Assembly (NCBI GenBank): GCA_013396915.1
Contig: VWZL01001290.1
Location: forward strand, 271,176 to 335,175
From: Stercorarius parasiticus
Taxonomy: Eukaryota > Chordata > Aves > Charadriiformes > Stercorariidae
Reading direction: 5' to 3'
DNA: 64,000 bases
Shown here one piece after another: positions 12,801 through 25,600 of this stretch; the stretch's first letter is position 1, and every line of letters starts with the position of its first letter. The notes under the pieces are model-generated. The model saw only the letters and a program-made list of their open reading frames with translations. It was not told the DNA's origin and did not search any database. The translations under genes and the position numbers were made by a program.

Positions 12801-15800
12801 TCAGCGTTCAGCCTAGTACTAGGATTTTAGTGGTACTTTATACGTTTGGCTCACAGACTCTGGAGGCACTGTCAAGAGCCTGTTTTTTTTCCATCACAGC
12901 TCTGAAGCTTTTACAGCTGCTTCCTCTACTATGCACTTTATGTTTTGTATATGCTTCAATTTGACAAAGTAACTGGAAAGCAAATAATAAACAAATATAC
13001 AAAATTGGCAAAATTTGTCAATAGATGTAAGAGTTTGGTTTGGATCAAAAATAGATCTTCTACATTTTTCTTTATGTATTCAGCAAACTGTAGTGATCGT
13101 AAAAGCCACGAGCATTGGCAAAAACTAAGAAAGCTTGTCAGACATGCAGACTTCAACCTTGACAGCATATCAGGATCCAGACTTGCAGGCCAGATACAAG
13201 TGCATAAAGAGACTCCCAAGAGTACAAAAGCCAGAAGTTCTTAATATTAATGAGGATTTTTTACTGTAGGATTAAGTGTTCTTCCTTTTTATTATAGAAT
13301 TTACAATACAAACGCAAAAAGTCACCTAATATATTATTGAAAAATAAAGGGAAAACAATACATTATATCCTCAAAATGCTAACGCTTCATATAGGATTTA
13401 CTTTATTTATGTAAAATCCATGTGTCTAGTTCAAGCTGCTCATCCTTTCTCCTTTACCCTTACCAGCACAGACAGACACCTGCTGAATGACTGTTTCATC
13501 ATACCAGTCTTGGATATTTGTCCATGGGATGGGGTGAACTGCACTCTGGAGGCATTTATCTTCACAGATTACTGGAAGACCCAAAACAAGTAGCTTAAAC
13601 CAGTTGCCTGACTTTTAGATTACATTATTTTCACTAAAGGTGAGATTAATACCACCCTTTGCATTCGCAGTCTTTTTCCAATTACAGCTACAGACTCTTT
13701 TCTTTTTTTTCCTCAGCTGATTACCTTACTTCTGTGAAGAGAAACAGACTTAGTTTATGCACAAGTAGTATTTTCTGCAAGTTGCCACAAGAGGTGGTTT
13801 GGCACTGTAATCTAATTGTATACTTTGATTGACCTCGATATTTAATTTAAACAAATGGAAAATAATGAAGTTTTGTCATTCTAGATGACTGACCTTTCGG
13901 TCTTCTAAGAGGAATACTTCAAAGGGTAGTAACGGGAAATCAAACCCCCATCGCAAAAATTTCCGTACGTTAAGTCTTTCATTGACTGCATACAAATTCT
14001 ACATCTAGACACATGGATAACTCCAGTAAAGATAACTATGATGTTCTGATCTACTCACACTTTGCTACTCTATTAGACAATAATATTATAAAGAACTTAC
14101 AGCCAGCTACCATCTGCTTTCACGACACTGACTTGTCTAGAAGCAATCTATAAGCAAAGCTTTGTACCGCCTTTAGTTGGCTGAAAGTCTTCTCTTATGC
14201 TTGAATCTCTAATTTACACACAAGAGCCCAAGTCAGCAAGAGAATTCGCAGCAGAGCATGGTGGTCTCCGTAACTTCTAGGATATAAAAACTCTCTCCCA
14301 CACTCAGAATGAGCTGGTGGCTTCCCGCAAAATAATGAGTTAAAGTCAACATTGCGATTTTTCCACTGACTTTCCTTAAGATTTCCTGAACCCCTGTGGT
14401 ACTGGTATGGATGGCTATGCTGCTGCGGTGCCACGGTGCCACAGGGGTGTGTGCCTGCCATAAGGACAGAGGTCATTTGTCCAGGAAACTGAACTTCCTC
14501 GGGTGCTGTGGTGTTGCTAGCAGAGCTGGAAAGAAATAAAATTGACCTGAGCAGATAGTTACTGAATTACTTGGAAGCACTTGCCATAACTGATAAGAAC
14601 ATACCTTTTCTTTACAGTTTTTAACTTTAAACTTAATGTAAAATAGCCTAGTTTTCAGCTTTTGCTGTAGTATGGGCAATGCTCAGCTTATTAAAATGAA
14701 TGACCGCATGAAAATGCATTTGGCAATTTTGGATATGTAATGAAGCATCATTAAAATGATTAAGAAATAAATTGAAAGAAAATAGTTAAACCGTCTATAT
14801 GTGAAATCCAGCAGTGCCACAGGAAGCCTGCAGAAGGTCTCAGCTGTCATGTTATTCCAGACATTTCTGCAGACCCCCAAAAGCTGGGGAATAGTGACTG
14901 ATGTTCTGCTAAACAATATCAATTTTTCAGCTGCTGCCCACCAGAAGCATGGGGGTGAGCTGTAAAGGTACCTCTTACGTTGTTGTAAGTAGCATTAGCT
15001 GCTATGGGGCATACACTGCCTAAAGAAGATTAGGGTGCCTGGGTTTCACCAACATTTTTACTTGAGTCAGCAACATAAATCTATATGTATGTAATCTGAG
15101 CAGCTCAGCATTCTAGCTACTGTCTCCCCTCTTGGGATTATTTCCTAATACATTGATGTGTTAGGTCCTGATTTATTAAACCACCATCTACTCTACTCAA
15201 GCTGAGGACCTGCTCTCCCTTTCATGTTTTCTATAAAAGCTCTGCAGATAAGCAGTGCAGGAACCATACAGGCAGCAGATAAATAACAACTGCAGTAAAT
15301 AGTCACTTGTGTAAACTGAAGGTCCATCAAATGTTAATACAGACAGAAAAATGGCCATTATTGTTTGGCAATTGCAAAATGCAAGCAGAAATTTTTAGAA
15401 GCAGACCAGTGTAGGAACAAACGCTTCATGAGGTATTCCCAGCTTATCCCAAATTACCTGCATCATGAACAGGAGAAGAATGAAGTATGAAATCTAAACT
15501 GTTTGCTCCATCTTATTTCTAATCTGTACATAAGAACATATATGGCAGAAATGAAAGAAGCAAAGATTTAAACTCGGCAACATACATCATTAAAGGTGAA
15601 AGGAGGATAGGAAATGCATATATGGACCTGTTTGGTTCAGAAAGGCTTATCTAAGAATGCATTTATTTCAACCATCTCACCAAAACACAGAAGCAATACT
15701 GCCATACACCTATACTCGCATGTTGTCAAGTCATTCTTTACACTTAAAATTGTTCCTGGTAAGACCTCTAATGACTCTCTAAATAGCATTTGGTGAAGAA

Positions 15801-17469
15801 AAATGCTGTCATTCAGGCATAACTATAGACATTTGTGTTCATTTATAACAAATGATCTCATTTAATTTTATATATAGATGTATTAGGAAAATTCCATGTA
15901 GCTGAAAAATACAGAGAAATAATAGCCTGACACCAGAGTCAAACCTTTCTACAGTATCATCAGCTCAGAATGCAAAGGTCATTCTCTTCTGGTATTGAGG
16001 CAGGTTTCTTATTGATTGTTTCTATGCCAGAAAAAAAATCAGATTAAAATAAAAAGAGTTTCTTAGTCTCAGGAAGAAATGAAAAATAGCTCTTAGGGGG
16101 AACAAAAGAAAGGCAATCAAAATTACTGTATTGTGCCAAATGCAGGCAGTTTCAGCTCATTTTGAAAGATCCATTCACATAATCATAAAAGAAGACTTCA
16201 TAAAGCAGAGGTACAATAATAAGCGTTTTGTCTAAAAATAGGTCATTAATATGAATATTAGATGAGATTAACATTGACACATAATTGTTTTGTTTTACTT
16301 TGGATTATTTTGTGCAAATGTCTGTTTACAAAAAAAAAATTCAAATGACAAAAAACAACCCTGAACGCACAGAAAATCATCAGAAGGAAACCAAAACTCT
16401 CTTTCCCTGTATTTAGATAACATGTGGGCTCTCTACCTGGAGTGCTCCTCTGCTCTTCAATCGACAAAGTGCATTGAAAGGAAATCTCTGCCAACAATAA
16501 GGGAATAATAATTTGCAGGGTATCTTTACTCCTGGTAAAGAGCCACCTTTCAAGAGGATTATTCTTCTGGAAATAGGAGCAATATAGCACTATAAACTGT
16601 GCTATATGACTGGTTTTTCCCCAGCCACAATCCCCATTTTCATCCTACTGGTATGAAAAGAGCCTTCCTTTGTTCGTAACACCCTTTAACCTGTATTCAT
16701 ACCTCTGTTTAAGGTCTAAACGATACAACTATCATAGGCAATTGGCAATGCTTAAAATGACCTGCCTCTTTCAAGTGAGATAAACCGAACCCTACTTTTA
16801 CATACATTTTCGAAGCAAACATTACTTTAATAATTAGTACCACTTACAGGATAAAAGAATTTTACGTAAGTCTGATTCCATAATTAACAAGGCATATCCG
16901 GTATGTATGAGTTCACCCCTATTCAGAGGATACCCACAAAGCCTGTGAAGCGTTACCTATGATTCTGAAAATAGCATGTAAGTGAGAATTAAGTGCTGCA
17001 CTGATTTAAGGCTCTCTGTCTGCCCAGAGATAAACAAACACCCTTACACTGAAATTCATCTTTTCAGACATGTACCAAAATTTAACCCAGGATGGATAGA
17101 GTAATATTTCCTCTTTATTAGCTTGGGCTCTAACGAGTAATACTCAAGCTGTGTGTAAAAATGTTGTCAATGGGAAGCTCACTTAAATCCTTTTTTGTCG
17201 CAGGCGAAGATTTTTCAGGTATAATTAACTTTCAAAAATTAGTTCATTAAAAACGCAGCATCCTCAGGATTCCAAATCATAGCTGTAATGGATGTCCTGA
17301 ATTTTAAATTGTTTGAAATTGCAAATAGGCAGCTAGTGGATTTTTCAGAAGTATTAATTACTTCACCCAACTCTATGAGAATTATGTAGCCAGTGCCTTT
17401 CCATGTTGCCTATTTTTCAGTGTCACAGGTTAAATTTTTACTCAGTCAAAATTTTTCAAATTATTTCAG
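9872..17469. other. AT-rich unique sequence, no gene seen
   Basis: About 7.6 kb without a supportable gene. Frames at 11975-12175, 12551-12757, 12945-13244 and, on the minus strand, 14195-14476 and 16258-16590 are short, lack domains and have no coding-like context. The content seen is a two-copy 17-base tandem at 10367-10396, a weak MIR-like stretch near 11177-11240, and a pyrimidine tract ending in TTTTTTTCCTCAG near 13713-13725 with no matching donor. Confidence 0.55.
10367..10396. repeat. two-copy short tandem (period 17)
   Basis: TCTTATTAGAAAC occurs at 10367-10379 and again at 10384-10396, separated by ATAG. This is a small local duplication in AT-rich sequence, likely from replication slippage. 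Confidence 0.75.
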
Positions 17470-18042
17470 GACTACAAGTCCTGCCAGCAAACCTGCTCCA
17501 GTGTGGGTTCCTCTCTCCATGGGGCCACAAGTCCTGCCGGGCACCTGCTCCAATGTGGGCTTCCCATGGGGTCACAGCCTCCTTTGGGCACATCCACCTG
17601 CTTCAGCGTGGGTTCCTCCGCGGGCTGCAGGTGGATATCTGCTCCACCATTAACCTCCAAGGGCTGCAGGGGGTCAGTTGGCCTCACCACAGTCTTCACC
17701 ATGGGCTGCAAGGGAATCTCTGCTCTGGTGCCTGGAGCGCCTCCTCCCCGCTCTTCCTTCACTGACCTGGGTGTCTGCAGGGTTGCTGCTCTCGCATATT
17801 CTCACTCCTCTCTTCATCTGCAATTGCTGTGTTGCGCAGTAACTTTTTCCCCATCTTAGATATGTTATCACAGCAGCACTACCAGCATTGCTGATGGGCT
17901 TGGCCTTGGCCAGCGGCGGGTCCATCTTGAAGCCAGCTGGCATTGGCTCTATCGGACACAGGGGAAGCTTCTAGCAACTTCTCACAGAAGCCACCCCTGC
18001 AGACCCCTCCTACGAAAACCTTGCCATGCAAACCCAATACAC
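17470..18042 (-). mobile_element. avian ERV-type LTR relic (GC-rich)
   Basis: This ~570-base GC-rich island lies in AT-rich sequence. In reverse orientation it begins near GTATTGGGTTTGCATGGCAA, continues through GTGGCTTCTGTGAGAAG and CCTCTGTGTCCGATAGAG-like text, then a worn ACATATCTAAGATGGGG block, and ends in units containing CTGCAGCCC and CACACTGGAGCAGG. I recall this order from a dispersed LTR family in neoavian birds, but I could not check the family name. Several overlapping short frames on both strands are by-products of the GC content, and no retroviral gene is visible. No second LTR was found nearby, so it is a solo or truncated LTR. The part nearest 17470 is internally repetitive (see the separate entry). 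Confidence 0.6.
17492..17616. repeat. three diverged ~52-bp subrepeats inside the LTR relic
   Basis: The word CCTGCTCCAGTGTGGGTTCC starts at 17492. Close variants start at 17544 (CCTGCTCCAATGTGGGCTTCC, one base longer) and 17597 (CCTGCTTCAGCGTGGGTTCC), giving a period of 52-53 bases. The intervening AAGTCCTGCC word is also repeated between the first two units. Units like these are expected to vary in number between copies of the family. Confidence 0.7.
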
Positions 18043-20120
18043 TCGTTAACCATGGATTATTCATACTGCACAACATGTGCTATGGTTTATTGTGTTCAAA
18101 GTGATGTAACATGAATAAGCTGAATAAAGAGCACATAAAGACAGATACTACAGCTCCTCGTTAATGCGCATTATTCACAAGCACTGCTAGTGAAAATTCT
18201 ATGCTCAGTAATCATGTTTTCAAAGGGACTATCTCAACAAACGTTCAGCTGCCATGCTGTGTAACCCTTCACAGAAACAAGCATCTGAAAGGAGTACAAA
18301 ACTATTTTGTAATCAAAATATTAATGCTGGAGCACTTGGATGTCAACTGCAAAGCCCGTTCCTGCTAGGTGATGGCACTATGGAGATTGCAATCCCTGCC
18401 ACAAAGACTTGAAACCAAAAATTTGTCACAGGCAACTGGGGAGGGAGGGATAAAAATACGATGGAAGGGGCACCATTCCTGGACAGCCAAAGTCAATACT
18501 TATAAATTGCCTCCTTCTAACTTGTTAACAAACTGCAAGTGTGTTCAAATGTTAGAAGAGGAGGGACTGGAGAACTGGCTTACCTATATTTATAAAGAAC
18601 GTGTCTTTTTTCTTTGTGAAAGCCCTTCAGCAGTTTTTTGGAGAATGTAGATAGGAAAATTGTTGACAAGGCGTAACTCAATGCAGAAATGGAAGGGAGG
18701 CTTCTACTATGTCATATCTCCATAGCAATGTCCCTCAAATAGCCCTGTTCCTTAGCTTTAAATAATAATGTAATAATCAATAATATCTAATTAAACGTCA
18801 TAATAGATTTAGCTGAACAGAAAAACTCCATTTGATGGAGCATCTAGAAATTTCTGAACTTGGTTTACTTACAATTTGATTTTTTTTCCGAATTCTCTCA
18901 AACAAAAGGGCTATGGGCTTTCAAACTCTTGGCTTCTGACCTTTGAAGAAATTGCCAGATGGAGAATAGAACAGAAACCACACAGGTCCCATCAGATTCT
19001 TACATGGGTCCCATCATAAATTTACCATAATCCAAGGACCAGAATGAAACCTGCCACTTCTCTAAATGGCAAATTCTACAGAAAATATTTTTTCTGACTA
19101 TGTTTTACAGTATTATGCACATAATTTTTGAGGGCTGAAATGTTGCTTATTATACTTCAGTCTGATAATGTTTGTTGGTATTATAAACACCTGATAAACC
19201 ATCTTCTGTGATACTTGTGGACATCACTACTATAATTAAGCACTTATATCTGCCAAAGATGGGTAACAAGCTGGAACGGTAGCTGAACAAATTAGTGTTC
19301 TAGTGTGTTTATCCTGCTGCATTCAAATGACTGCAGGTTTTTTTTGCCTGACAGCACCAGCTGGGTTGGGAATCATAACCATTGTTTATGTTGTAACTTA
19401 GAATTTCTAAGCTTCAATGTGCCTGATGAAACCATCACTCTTTTGGGAGGAGCAGAGAGGCTGCCTTCCCTTACTGAGCTGACACAAACTCCTATGCTTT
19501 TGCAGAGCCCAGCTAATGATCCCTTGGAATTTTGTATTGAAGCTGTCTGGGATTAAGAAGTGTCATGTTGGAATAAGCACTGCCAGCATGAAGTCAGAGT
19601 GAAATTGTCTCTTACAGTGGGTTGTTCTTACCTTATGAATCAATGCATTATAATTAAATGGATCTTTTCTGATGAACCGTCTGGAAGTTTAAGACTAGCA
19701 GGGCTGCTCTCCACAATGTATATCATTATTCACACCTGTGTGTGTATAAAGAGTGTAAAATACTAACATTCCTTGTTCAACTACCTCCGCCTGTGCGAGG
19801 TTTTATTTACTGTAGTGAACTCAATGAAGAATGAGCCTTTCTTCTATGGGAATGTCAGATACCACTAAGTACTATGTATTCTTTACAAGTTGATCCATGT
19901 ACAGTCCTTTGAAGATTTTTTTGTTGTTGTTTTTAAAAAAAGAGTGTAATTCTAAGGGGAAAAAAAAAAAAGAAAGGATCTGTTTGTGAAGCCACTGATG
20001 CTGAGGAAGGCTGGCGGTGAAGCTGGCATCTGCTTCAGAACAAGGATCAACAAAATGCAGGCTTGTGTTTTTCATACTCCAAGATTAAAGGACAACAACT
20101 ACAGCCTTTTATATCACCAG

Positions 20121-20179
20121 TAGCAAAGCCTGGCCAGGGAGTGGAGAAAACTGTTGTTATAAGGACTTTGTTTTCTAAG
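20121..20179 (+). other. weak candidate 59-base exon
   Basis: CTTTTATATCACCAG ends at 20120 as a fair acceptor. CTAAG|GTAAGA at 20175-20185 is a good donor. The enclosed 59 bases start with an in-frame TAG in one frame. This is weaker than the 2.1 kb candidate and could easily be chance. Without transcript evidence it is only a pointer. Confidence 0.12.
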
Positions 20180-20335
20180 GTAAGAACTGCCCCAGAAGAT
20201 GCACTGAAGAGAGCGAGCTGCTCTCTGACTCACTGAAAACCCAATGTTTTCTAGTGTGCATTCCATGTCCCCCTTGGCGTGGTAACTAAGGAGTCATAAT
20301 TCAACAGTAAACCTAGACAGTTGGCTTCAACAGGA

Positions 20336-20388
20336 GCTGATTAAGACATGGCTAAAAGTCCCCATGCTGATTAAGATATGGCTAAAAA
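20336..20388. repeat. 30-base tandem duplication
   Basis: GCTGATTAAGACATGGCTAA (from 20336) recurs as GCTGATTAAGATATGGCTAA from 20366 with one substitution in the first 20 bases. Only about 23 bases of the second unit remain recognisable. This is a local duplication. Confidence 0.85.
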
Positions 20389-22514
20389 GCAGCGTTTTAA
20401 AGTCCAGGTAAATCTACTGAACTTAATAAGGTCATAAGAACATAAAAACACACAAATAACATCAGAGTTAAGCCTTGAACCCAGATTGAAATAATAAATT
20501 CGAATTTCTGGAAGCGACTTCTTAGACTCTTTTTGCTCTCTATAGTATTTTTTTTTGCAAACAGACAAAGGGAGAAAATATTTATCAGTCCAGCTTTTTA
20601 AGTTAGGTGTAGAAATTATAGTTCATTTCCTTATGAAAATAATCCCTTTCTTTCAAATGAACAAATGTAAAATCTGGATTTAAAACTTCAATATTCGTGT
20701 GCATGTTGGAGATAAAATAGCCAAAGTTCAAACAAATCAGGGCCATAATAAACTAATTTTCCTGACTGACTAGACATTCAGGCTGCTGAGGCAAGAGACA
20801 GTCATCCCTACTATTGCTGTAGCCATCTGTTTCCCTGTGTCTCAGAGCAAGAATGATGCCTGATTAATGCACTTCATGCAAAAGCATAGACTTTACAAGA
20901 AGTGACCTGTAATTATTTATGAATAATCGTGTAATGAAGAAATTAGTCAGTCTATTAATGTGGAGAAAGTATCACTAACGACACCAGTCAGATCAAAAGC
21001 GAAGCCTAAGTGCCGTTTTTCTAACCCTTAGGACTTAGGGCAGCATGTAACGTCTAAGCTCCAGTGGGTTTAACATTACTTGTGAACCACTGTCACTATC
21101 TCAGAGAGTACTTTCCAGACCATGCTTATAGACAGTGTTATATCAATAGTGAACTTCCTTTTGTCATGGACAAATGTGCTTTAAAACTTTTAACTTCCCA
21201 GTGCAAACCAATACACAGATCCATGCACAGACACCAGCACTGATGCAGAAGAGAGCAATGAAAAGCATCCCTTTTCTTCCTGCAGCATAAGCAGTGGCCA
21301 TTGCCCATACTATCCTGCATTAAACACAGTCTTGGATTTATTCCTATTTTCTTCTTCGAGTGAAAGAGTGTACCAGTGGGCTTATGGAGAAGTAAGGAAA
21401 CAGAACAGGATATATCTGTATTTATGCAAAGCTTCATCTTTTGAGTTGTAGACCGTTCTCTCAGCAACTAGGATATTCAAGGAGATGGTCAGCAGATGCA
21501 GGGTCAGCAAAAGAGGTGAGAGGGAAACAGGATAAGAGAAAAGGAAAGGAAATGTGATGTTGTGTTCATACGTTAATTTCAACAGCTGCTAAAAGCTCTC
21601 TCAATCAAACCAATATCTGCAGTTATTGTGATAAACTGTCACAGTATTTGTGGCATTACCCAATTAATTGTTCACGAGTCATTAATACAGCTGATCAATG
21701 GTGGTACATTTTGCCTGTTCCTGAAACTGTTTATGTGTCAGGGTGGCTTAAATCAATTCTGTTGCACTATAGCCAGGCCTGCCTAGCTGTGGTAGTTAAG
21801 AACGGTCCAACAACGATTGCCAAAGTGCATCAGCAAGAGTTATATCTGCACTGAGGTGCAGACCAACCTGGAATATCATGCAACTGTCTCAAAGCCAAAA
21901 TAGTTGTTCATCCTTACTAATACCTATTAGGAGACTCCTTAGAGATTCTATTTGAAGGGGAAAGTCAAGGTTACCCTCCAGGAGACATTGTTCTGGCCAT
22001 GAGGTACAAATGGAGCTATCAAACACTCTATCATTTCTTCTGTGGTGGTACCAAATAGGGAAAGAAACCTGGGAGAATAACTTGGAAGGATGGAAACCAA
22101 GTGCTTTCCTAGGAGAGCTTCAACATGGCACAGACAGTCAGAGTTGATGGCATTTGGAGAGAAAAGATAGGCTTCCCAACTGGAAGCATGATAAAATGAG
22201 GATGAAAGCTAAAAGATTTTTTTACCATAATACAAATATAGACAAGGTGACAAAATAATCATCTCATTCCTTTTTTATCCCTCTTGCTCTACCAGCAATC
22301 TCCCATTAGGTGACAACTGAGCTTTTTCTAATTTCTAAGTTTATAGAATAGCTTATTTTCTTCACAACTTTGGTCAGCCTGCCAAAACTTGCAATTAATT
22401 CCAAATATAGCATTCTCTTGTGTAGCATGAAAGCACCTTACAGGGGTTGAGTATATTAAGTTTCTGCACACAAGTCAAAGAGTCCGCAGACAGAAATCTC
22501 TTTCAAATGCAATC

Positions 22515-22600
22515 AAGCTGGGTGAGAATTGAATCAGAAAACTAGAATCCAGGTGATCTGTATCCTCCCATCACAGACCCACTGAGCTATCATTTTCTCT
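22515..22600 (-). mobile_element. tRNA-derived SINE (MIR-like) relic
   Basis: Read on the minus strand, a box A-like TAGCTCAGTGGG (22578-22589) is followed about 40 bases on by ACCTGGATTCTAG (box B-like GGATTCTAG, 22542-22550), then by further degraded text. This is the order and spacing of the tRNA-related head of a MIR or other old tRNA-derived SINE. It does not fold as a usable tRNA, because there is no acceptor pairing or clear anticodon arm, so it is not a tRNA gene. Box-like words can occur by chance. The combination of both boxes at the right spacing is what supports the call. Confidence 0.45.
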
Positions 22601-25600
22601 CCTAACTGTTCCTTGAAGTCAGAATTTTAGTGAAGTTTTGCTGTTGCTGACTAAAAATGCTACAAAGTGTAAGGAAGCTAAACCCAACACAGCAAGTAAG
22701 ACTTACGTAGGACTCTACAAAAATAATATAAGCCTACACAATTGAACAGATGACATTAGCCTGCCTGTTTTCAAAGGATACTCTAGAGTGTAAGTCTCTG
22801 TTGCATCCATTTGAACACTGGCATAAGATTCTTCATGCAAGATGAGTTAAAAATGCTCATAAATTTTTGGTTAGGATGAAAAATGAATTCCCCAAACACC
22901 CCAGACTCTGGGGATAGCCCATCCAGGGAATTTTGATAGGCATCACAAGTAATACATTATCATCTAGACATTCCAAGGCATGTATTTCTTTGATGCAACT
23001 TTCAGCATTTGTTGCAATTTCTTGCAACTATGGCTTTTTTTTGCTCCTTCTACAATTCATATCAGTAAATCTTTGTTTTTATCAAACAGACTATAAAAGT
23101 GACAATTTTTCTTTTACTGTCAGATATAGAAAAAATTATATGCAAAATAATGTTTTTCCAATTCACTCATATTTTTTCCACTGTATTATCTCAATTCTTC
23201 TGCTTTTATGCTTTATGAAAATTGCAAAAAGAAATCAACATATACTGCAAGCTTTGCAGTGCTAGCCTTTTATTGCGCTGCATTGCTTTAGTGAATTTCA
23301 GCAAGGAAACGTTAAAGTCCTTCTATCAAGCGATGGTCCTTATGCTTAATTTCAAGTTGGTTACAAGGTCAATAGAGTTGCACAGTTGTTTCAAAACCTT
23401 TCCCTGTAAAAACTAGAGAAGAATAGCTCTTCCACAACTAATGGCCCAGCTAAAATATTATCCAACAATCATATAAAACTCAGAGGATTAATTTACTTTT
23501 AGATGTCATGGGCCCTGAAGGACTCATTTGCTAACTAGCTCATGGAAATAATTAATGCTAGAGGTCATGTGATCTTTACATTAAAATGTCAGGAAAATAA
23601 TTTCCTGGGAATCTCATTAGCACAAAGCAACATAGTACACAATATAACCACCCACATTTTCCAGCCCAGACTTTAATTATTTTTTTTTAATTTATTTATT
23701 TAAATTGGATAGTTTGAGTATATAAAAAAAGGTGAATTACTATTTAATTTTACAAGGTATTTTATTACCATACTCGCAGACTATTTAATAGAAAAACAAG
23801 TAGATAATTCAAATGGTTGCTAATCAGCTAGATCTTGTTGACCTGCTCAAAAGACTAGGAAGAAAACATGAGATGCTCCCTACTATATATAGAAGAAATA
23901 TGACAATTTATTTCAGCCTCACAAGACTTTTGAAACTAATTCAATAGCTGATGCACTCCTCTTTTAAGGAGAAGCCGTAGGGAGGTGCAACCATGCCAGG
24001 CACTCAGGCGCTTTACTATGTGCAGTGTACACTACTATAAATGGCCATGTTTGAAGCTATAGAGCCAAGAACTCCAAAGATATGAAATACCAGAGTGAAG
24101 TCTGTAGTGTCAGTTTTACCTAAACCCACTGTTTGGGCATATTATGCTACACTTTTTAATTACATGAGCACATACTGTTTTTCCAACAGAATGGCTGCCT
24201 CAGGGCACAGTACGGATGTGGCTCCCTTACTGAGCAGCTGGTCAATATTTTGTGTTATCCTTGTTGTTTGAAGTGCTTTATTTACCACATGCTACTGAAA
24301 TCCAGCTCCAAAAACTGACATTATTTTTCCCACAGATTTTTCTATGGTGCTTTTAAGTATAGCATTTTATTACTTCATAAATATTAATTATATTATTTTC
24401 ACAATGTATCTGAAAAATGAGAGGATAGTATTTACAGATCACACGCTTGAACTGGGGAGGAACCTTCTAATTTCTAAGTCATGTTGCTACAACCTGATGA
24501 TCGGGGAAGGCAAGACCTGCAGGAGGAGATACTACTACCCCAGGACCACACAGCTACTTACCAAGCACACGGGTTCATCTCACCGTAGCCTATGATACTG
24601 TTTGGCTATTTCCAGTTTCTGCTTGTTCCTCTTGAGTCAGCATTATGATATATCCTCCTGCCCTGTTATTTACCCAGCTGTGTCCAATTGCCTCCTGCTG
24701 TCTAAGTTCCTGTCTCCAGTTTAGCTTTCTTTTGGTCCTTGCTCTGGCCTAATCTCTTATCTTTAATTGCTACTCCTGTCTTCTGCTTCAGTTCATGTAT
24801 TACGAACACCTTGTTCTTTCCTCTGTGCCTGGACTTTTAACCTTCTCCCTACTTTCGCCAGTTTTAGGTGTCCTTTAAATTTAGTTTCTCAACTAATCAT
24901 TTTTTGCTCTGCAGGTCTGCACTCAGCCTCACCAGCAGCTCTGCTCCAGCTGCTACCACTCCTCCTATGATGAAAATCAGATGTTTTCTCACATAAGCAG
25001 ATGCATCTAGTGTAAGGTACAATCAATGCTCACTGCTAAAAAATTGTTTAAGAGCTAGATCCAACATAACACTTAGGCAGGCAAGGAGAAACTTCCCTAG
25101 CAACATCTCGCTTTCTTTCCCATCTCTCTGTGAAGGCATAAACTGTCAGAGTTTGAGCCTTCAGTAGTTCAGTTACAGTACAGACATAGTCTACCCAATA
25201 GGCTTTAACTGCACTGAAACTGCCTCATCAAAAGTACAACAGAAATTTTACCCAGGCTAAAGGACAAACAGTGTGGTGGATATCTCTGTAGGGACCTGGC
25301 AAAGAATTCTGTATCCTAAGCAAGTGTCAAGGTCCCACCTTAAACAGAAAGGCCATTGAACTCACAGTGTATCTGCTATCCCTTAAAGACTGAAGTTTTC
25401 TATAACAAAGGGTGTCCAAAGTGAGAGTAAATCAAATCTGTTCAGGAGGAAACTAGGCAGTGATTACATTACGAGAAAGATTAAGTGGTTCTGGAAAATA
25501 ATAAAGAAATACCAGAACTGATTTCTAAATCCTCTCTCTTCATTACAGCTGAGAAATAAAACATATTATCTCAATAAGTTTATATTATGCAATTAAAATA

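Larger units (their letters stand above)
18043..22514. other. AT-rich unique sequence, no gene seen
   Basis: No supportable gene. Contents are a weak splice-site pair at 20121-20179, a 30-base tandem duplication at 20336-20388, a poly-A run near 19960-19971, and short frames without domain character (18369-18650, 19305-19556, and 21138-21467 on the minus strand). Confidence 0.55.

Noticed and set aside
13697..13726. Strong acceptor-like tract (TTTTTTTTCCTCAG) as an exon start
   Set aside because: No donor of usable strength within a plausible distance and no open frame.
17403..17943. Several overlapping 86-120-aa frames on both strands
   Set aside because: All lie in the GC-rich LTR relic. 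Low stop density there produces them, and none resembles a retroviral or host protein.
22515..22600. A functional tRNA gene
   Set aside because: Box words are present, but acceptor stem, anticodon arm and CCA-end geometry are absent. SINE relic preferred.
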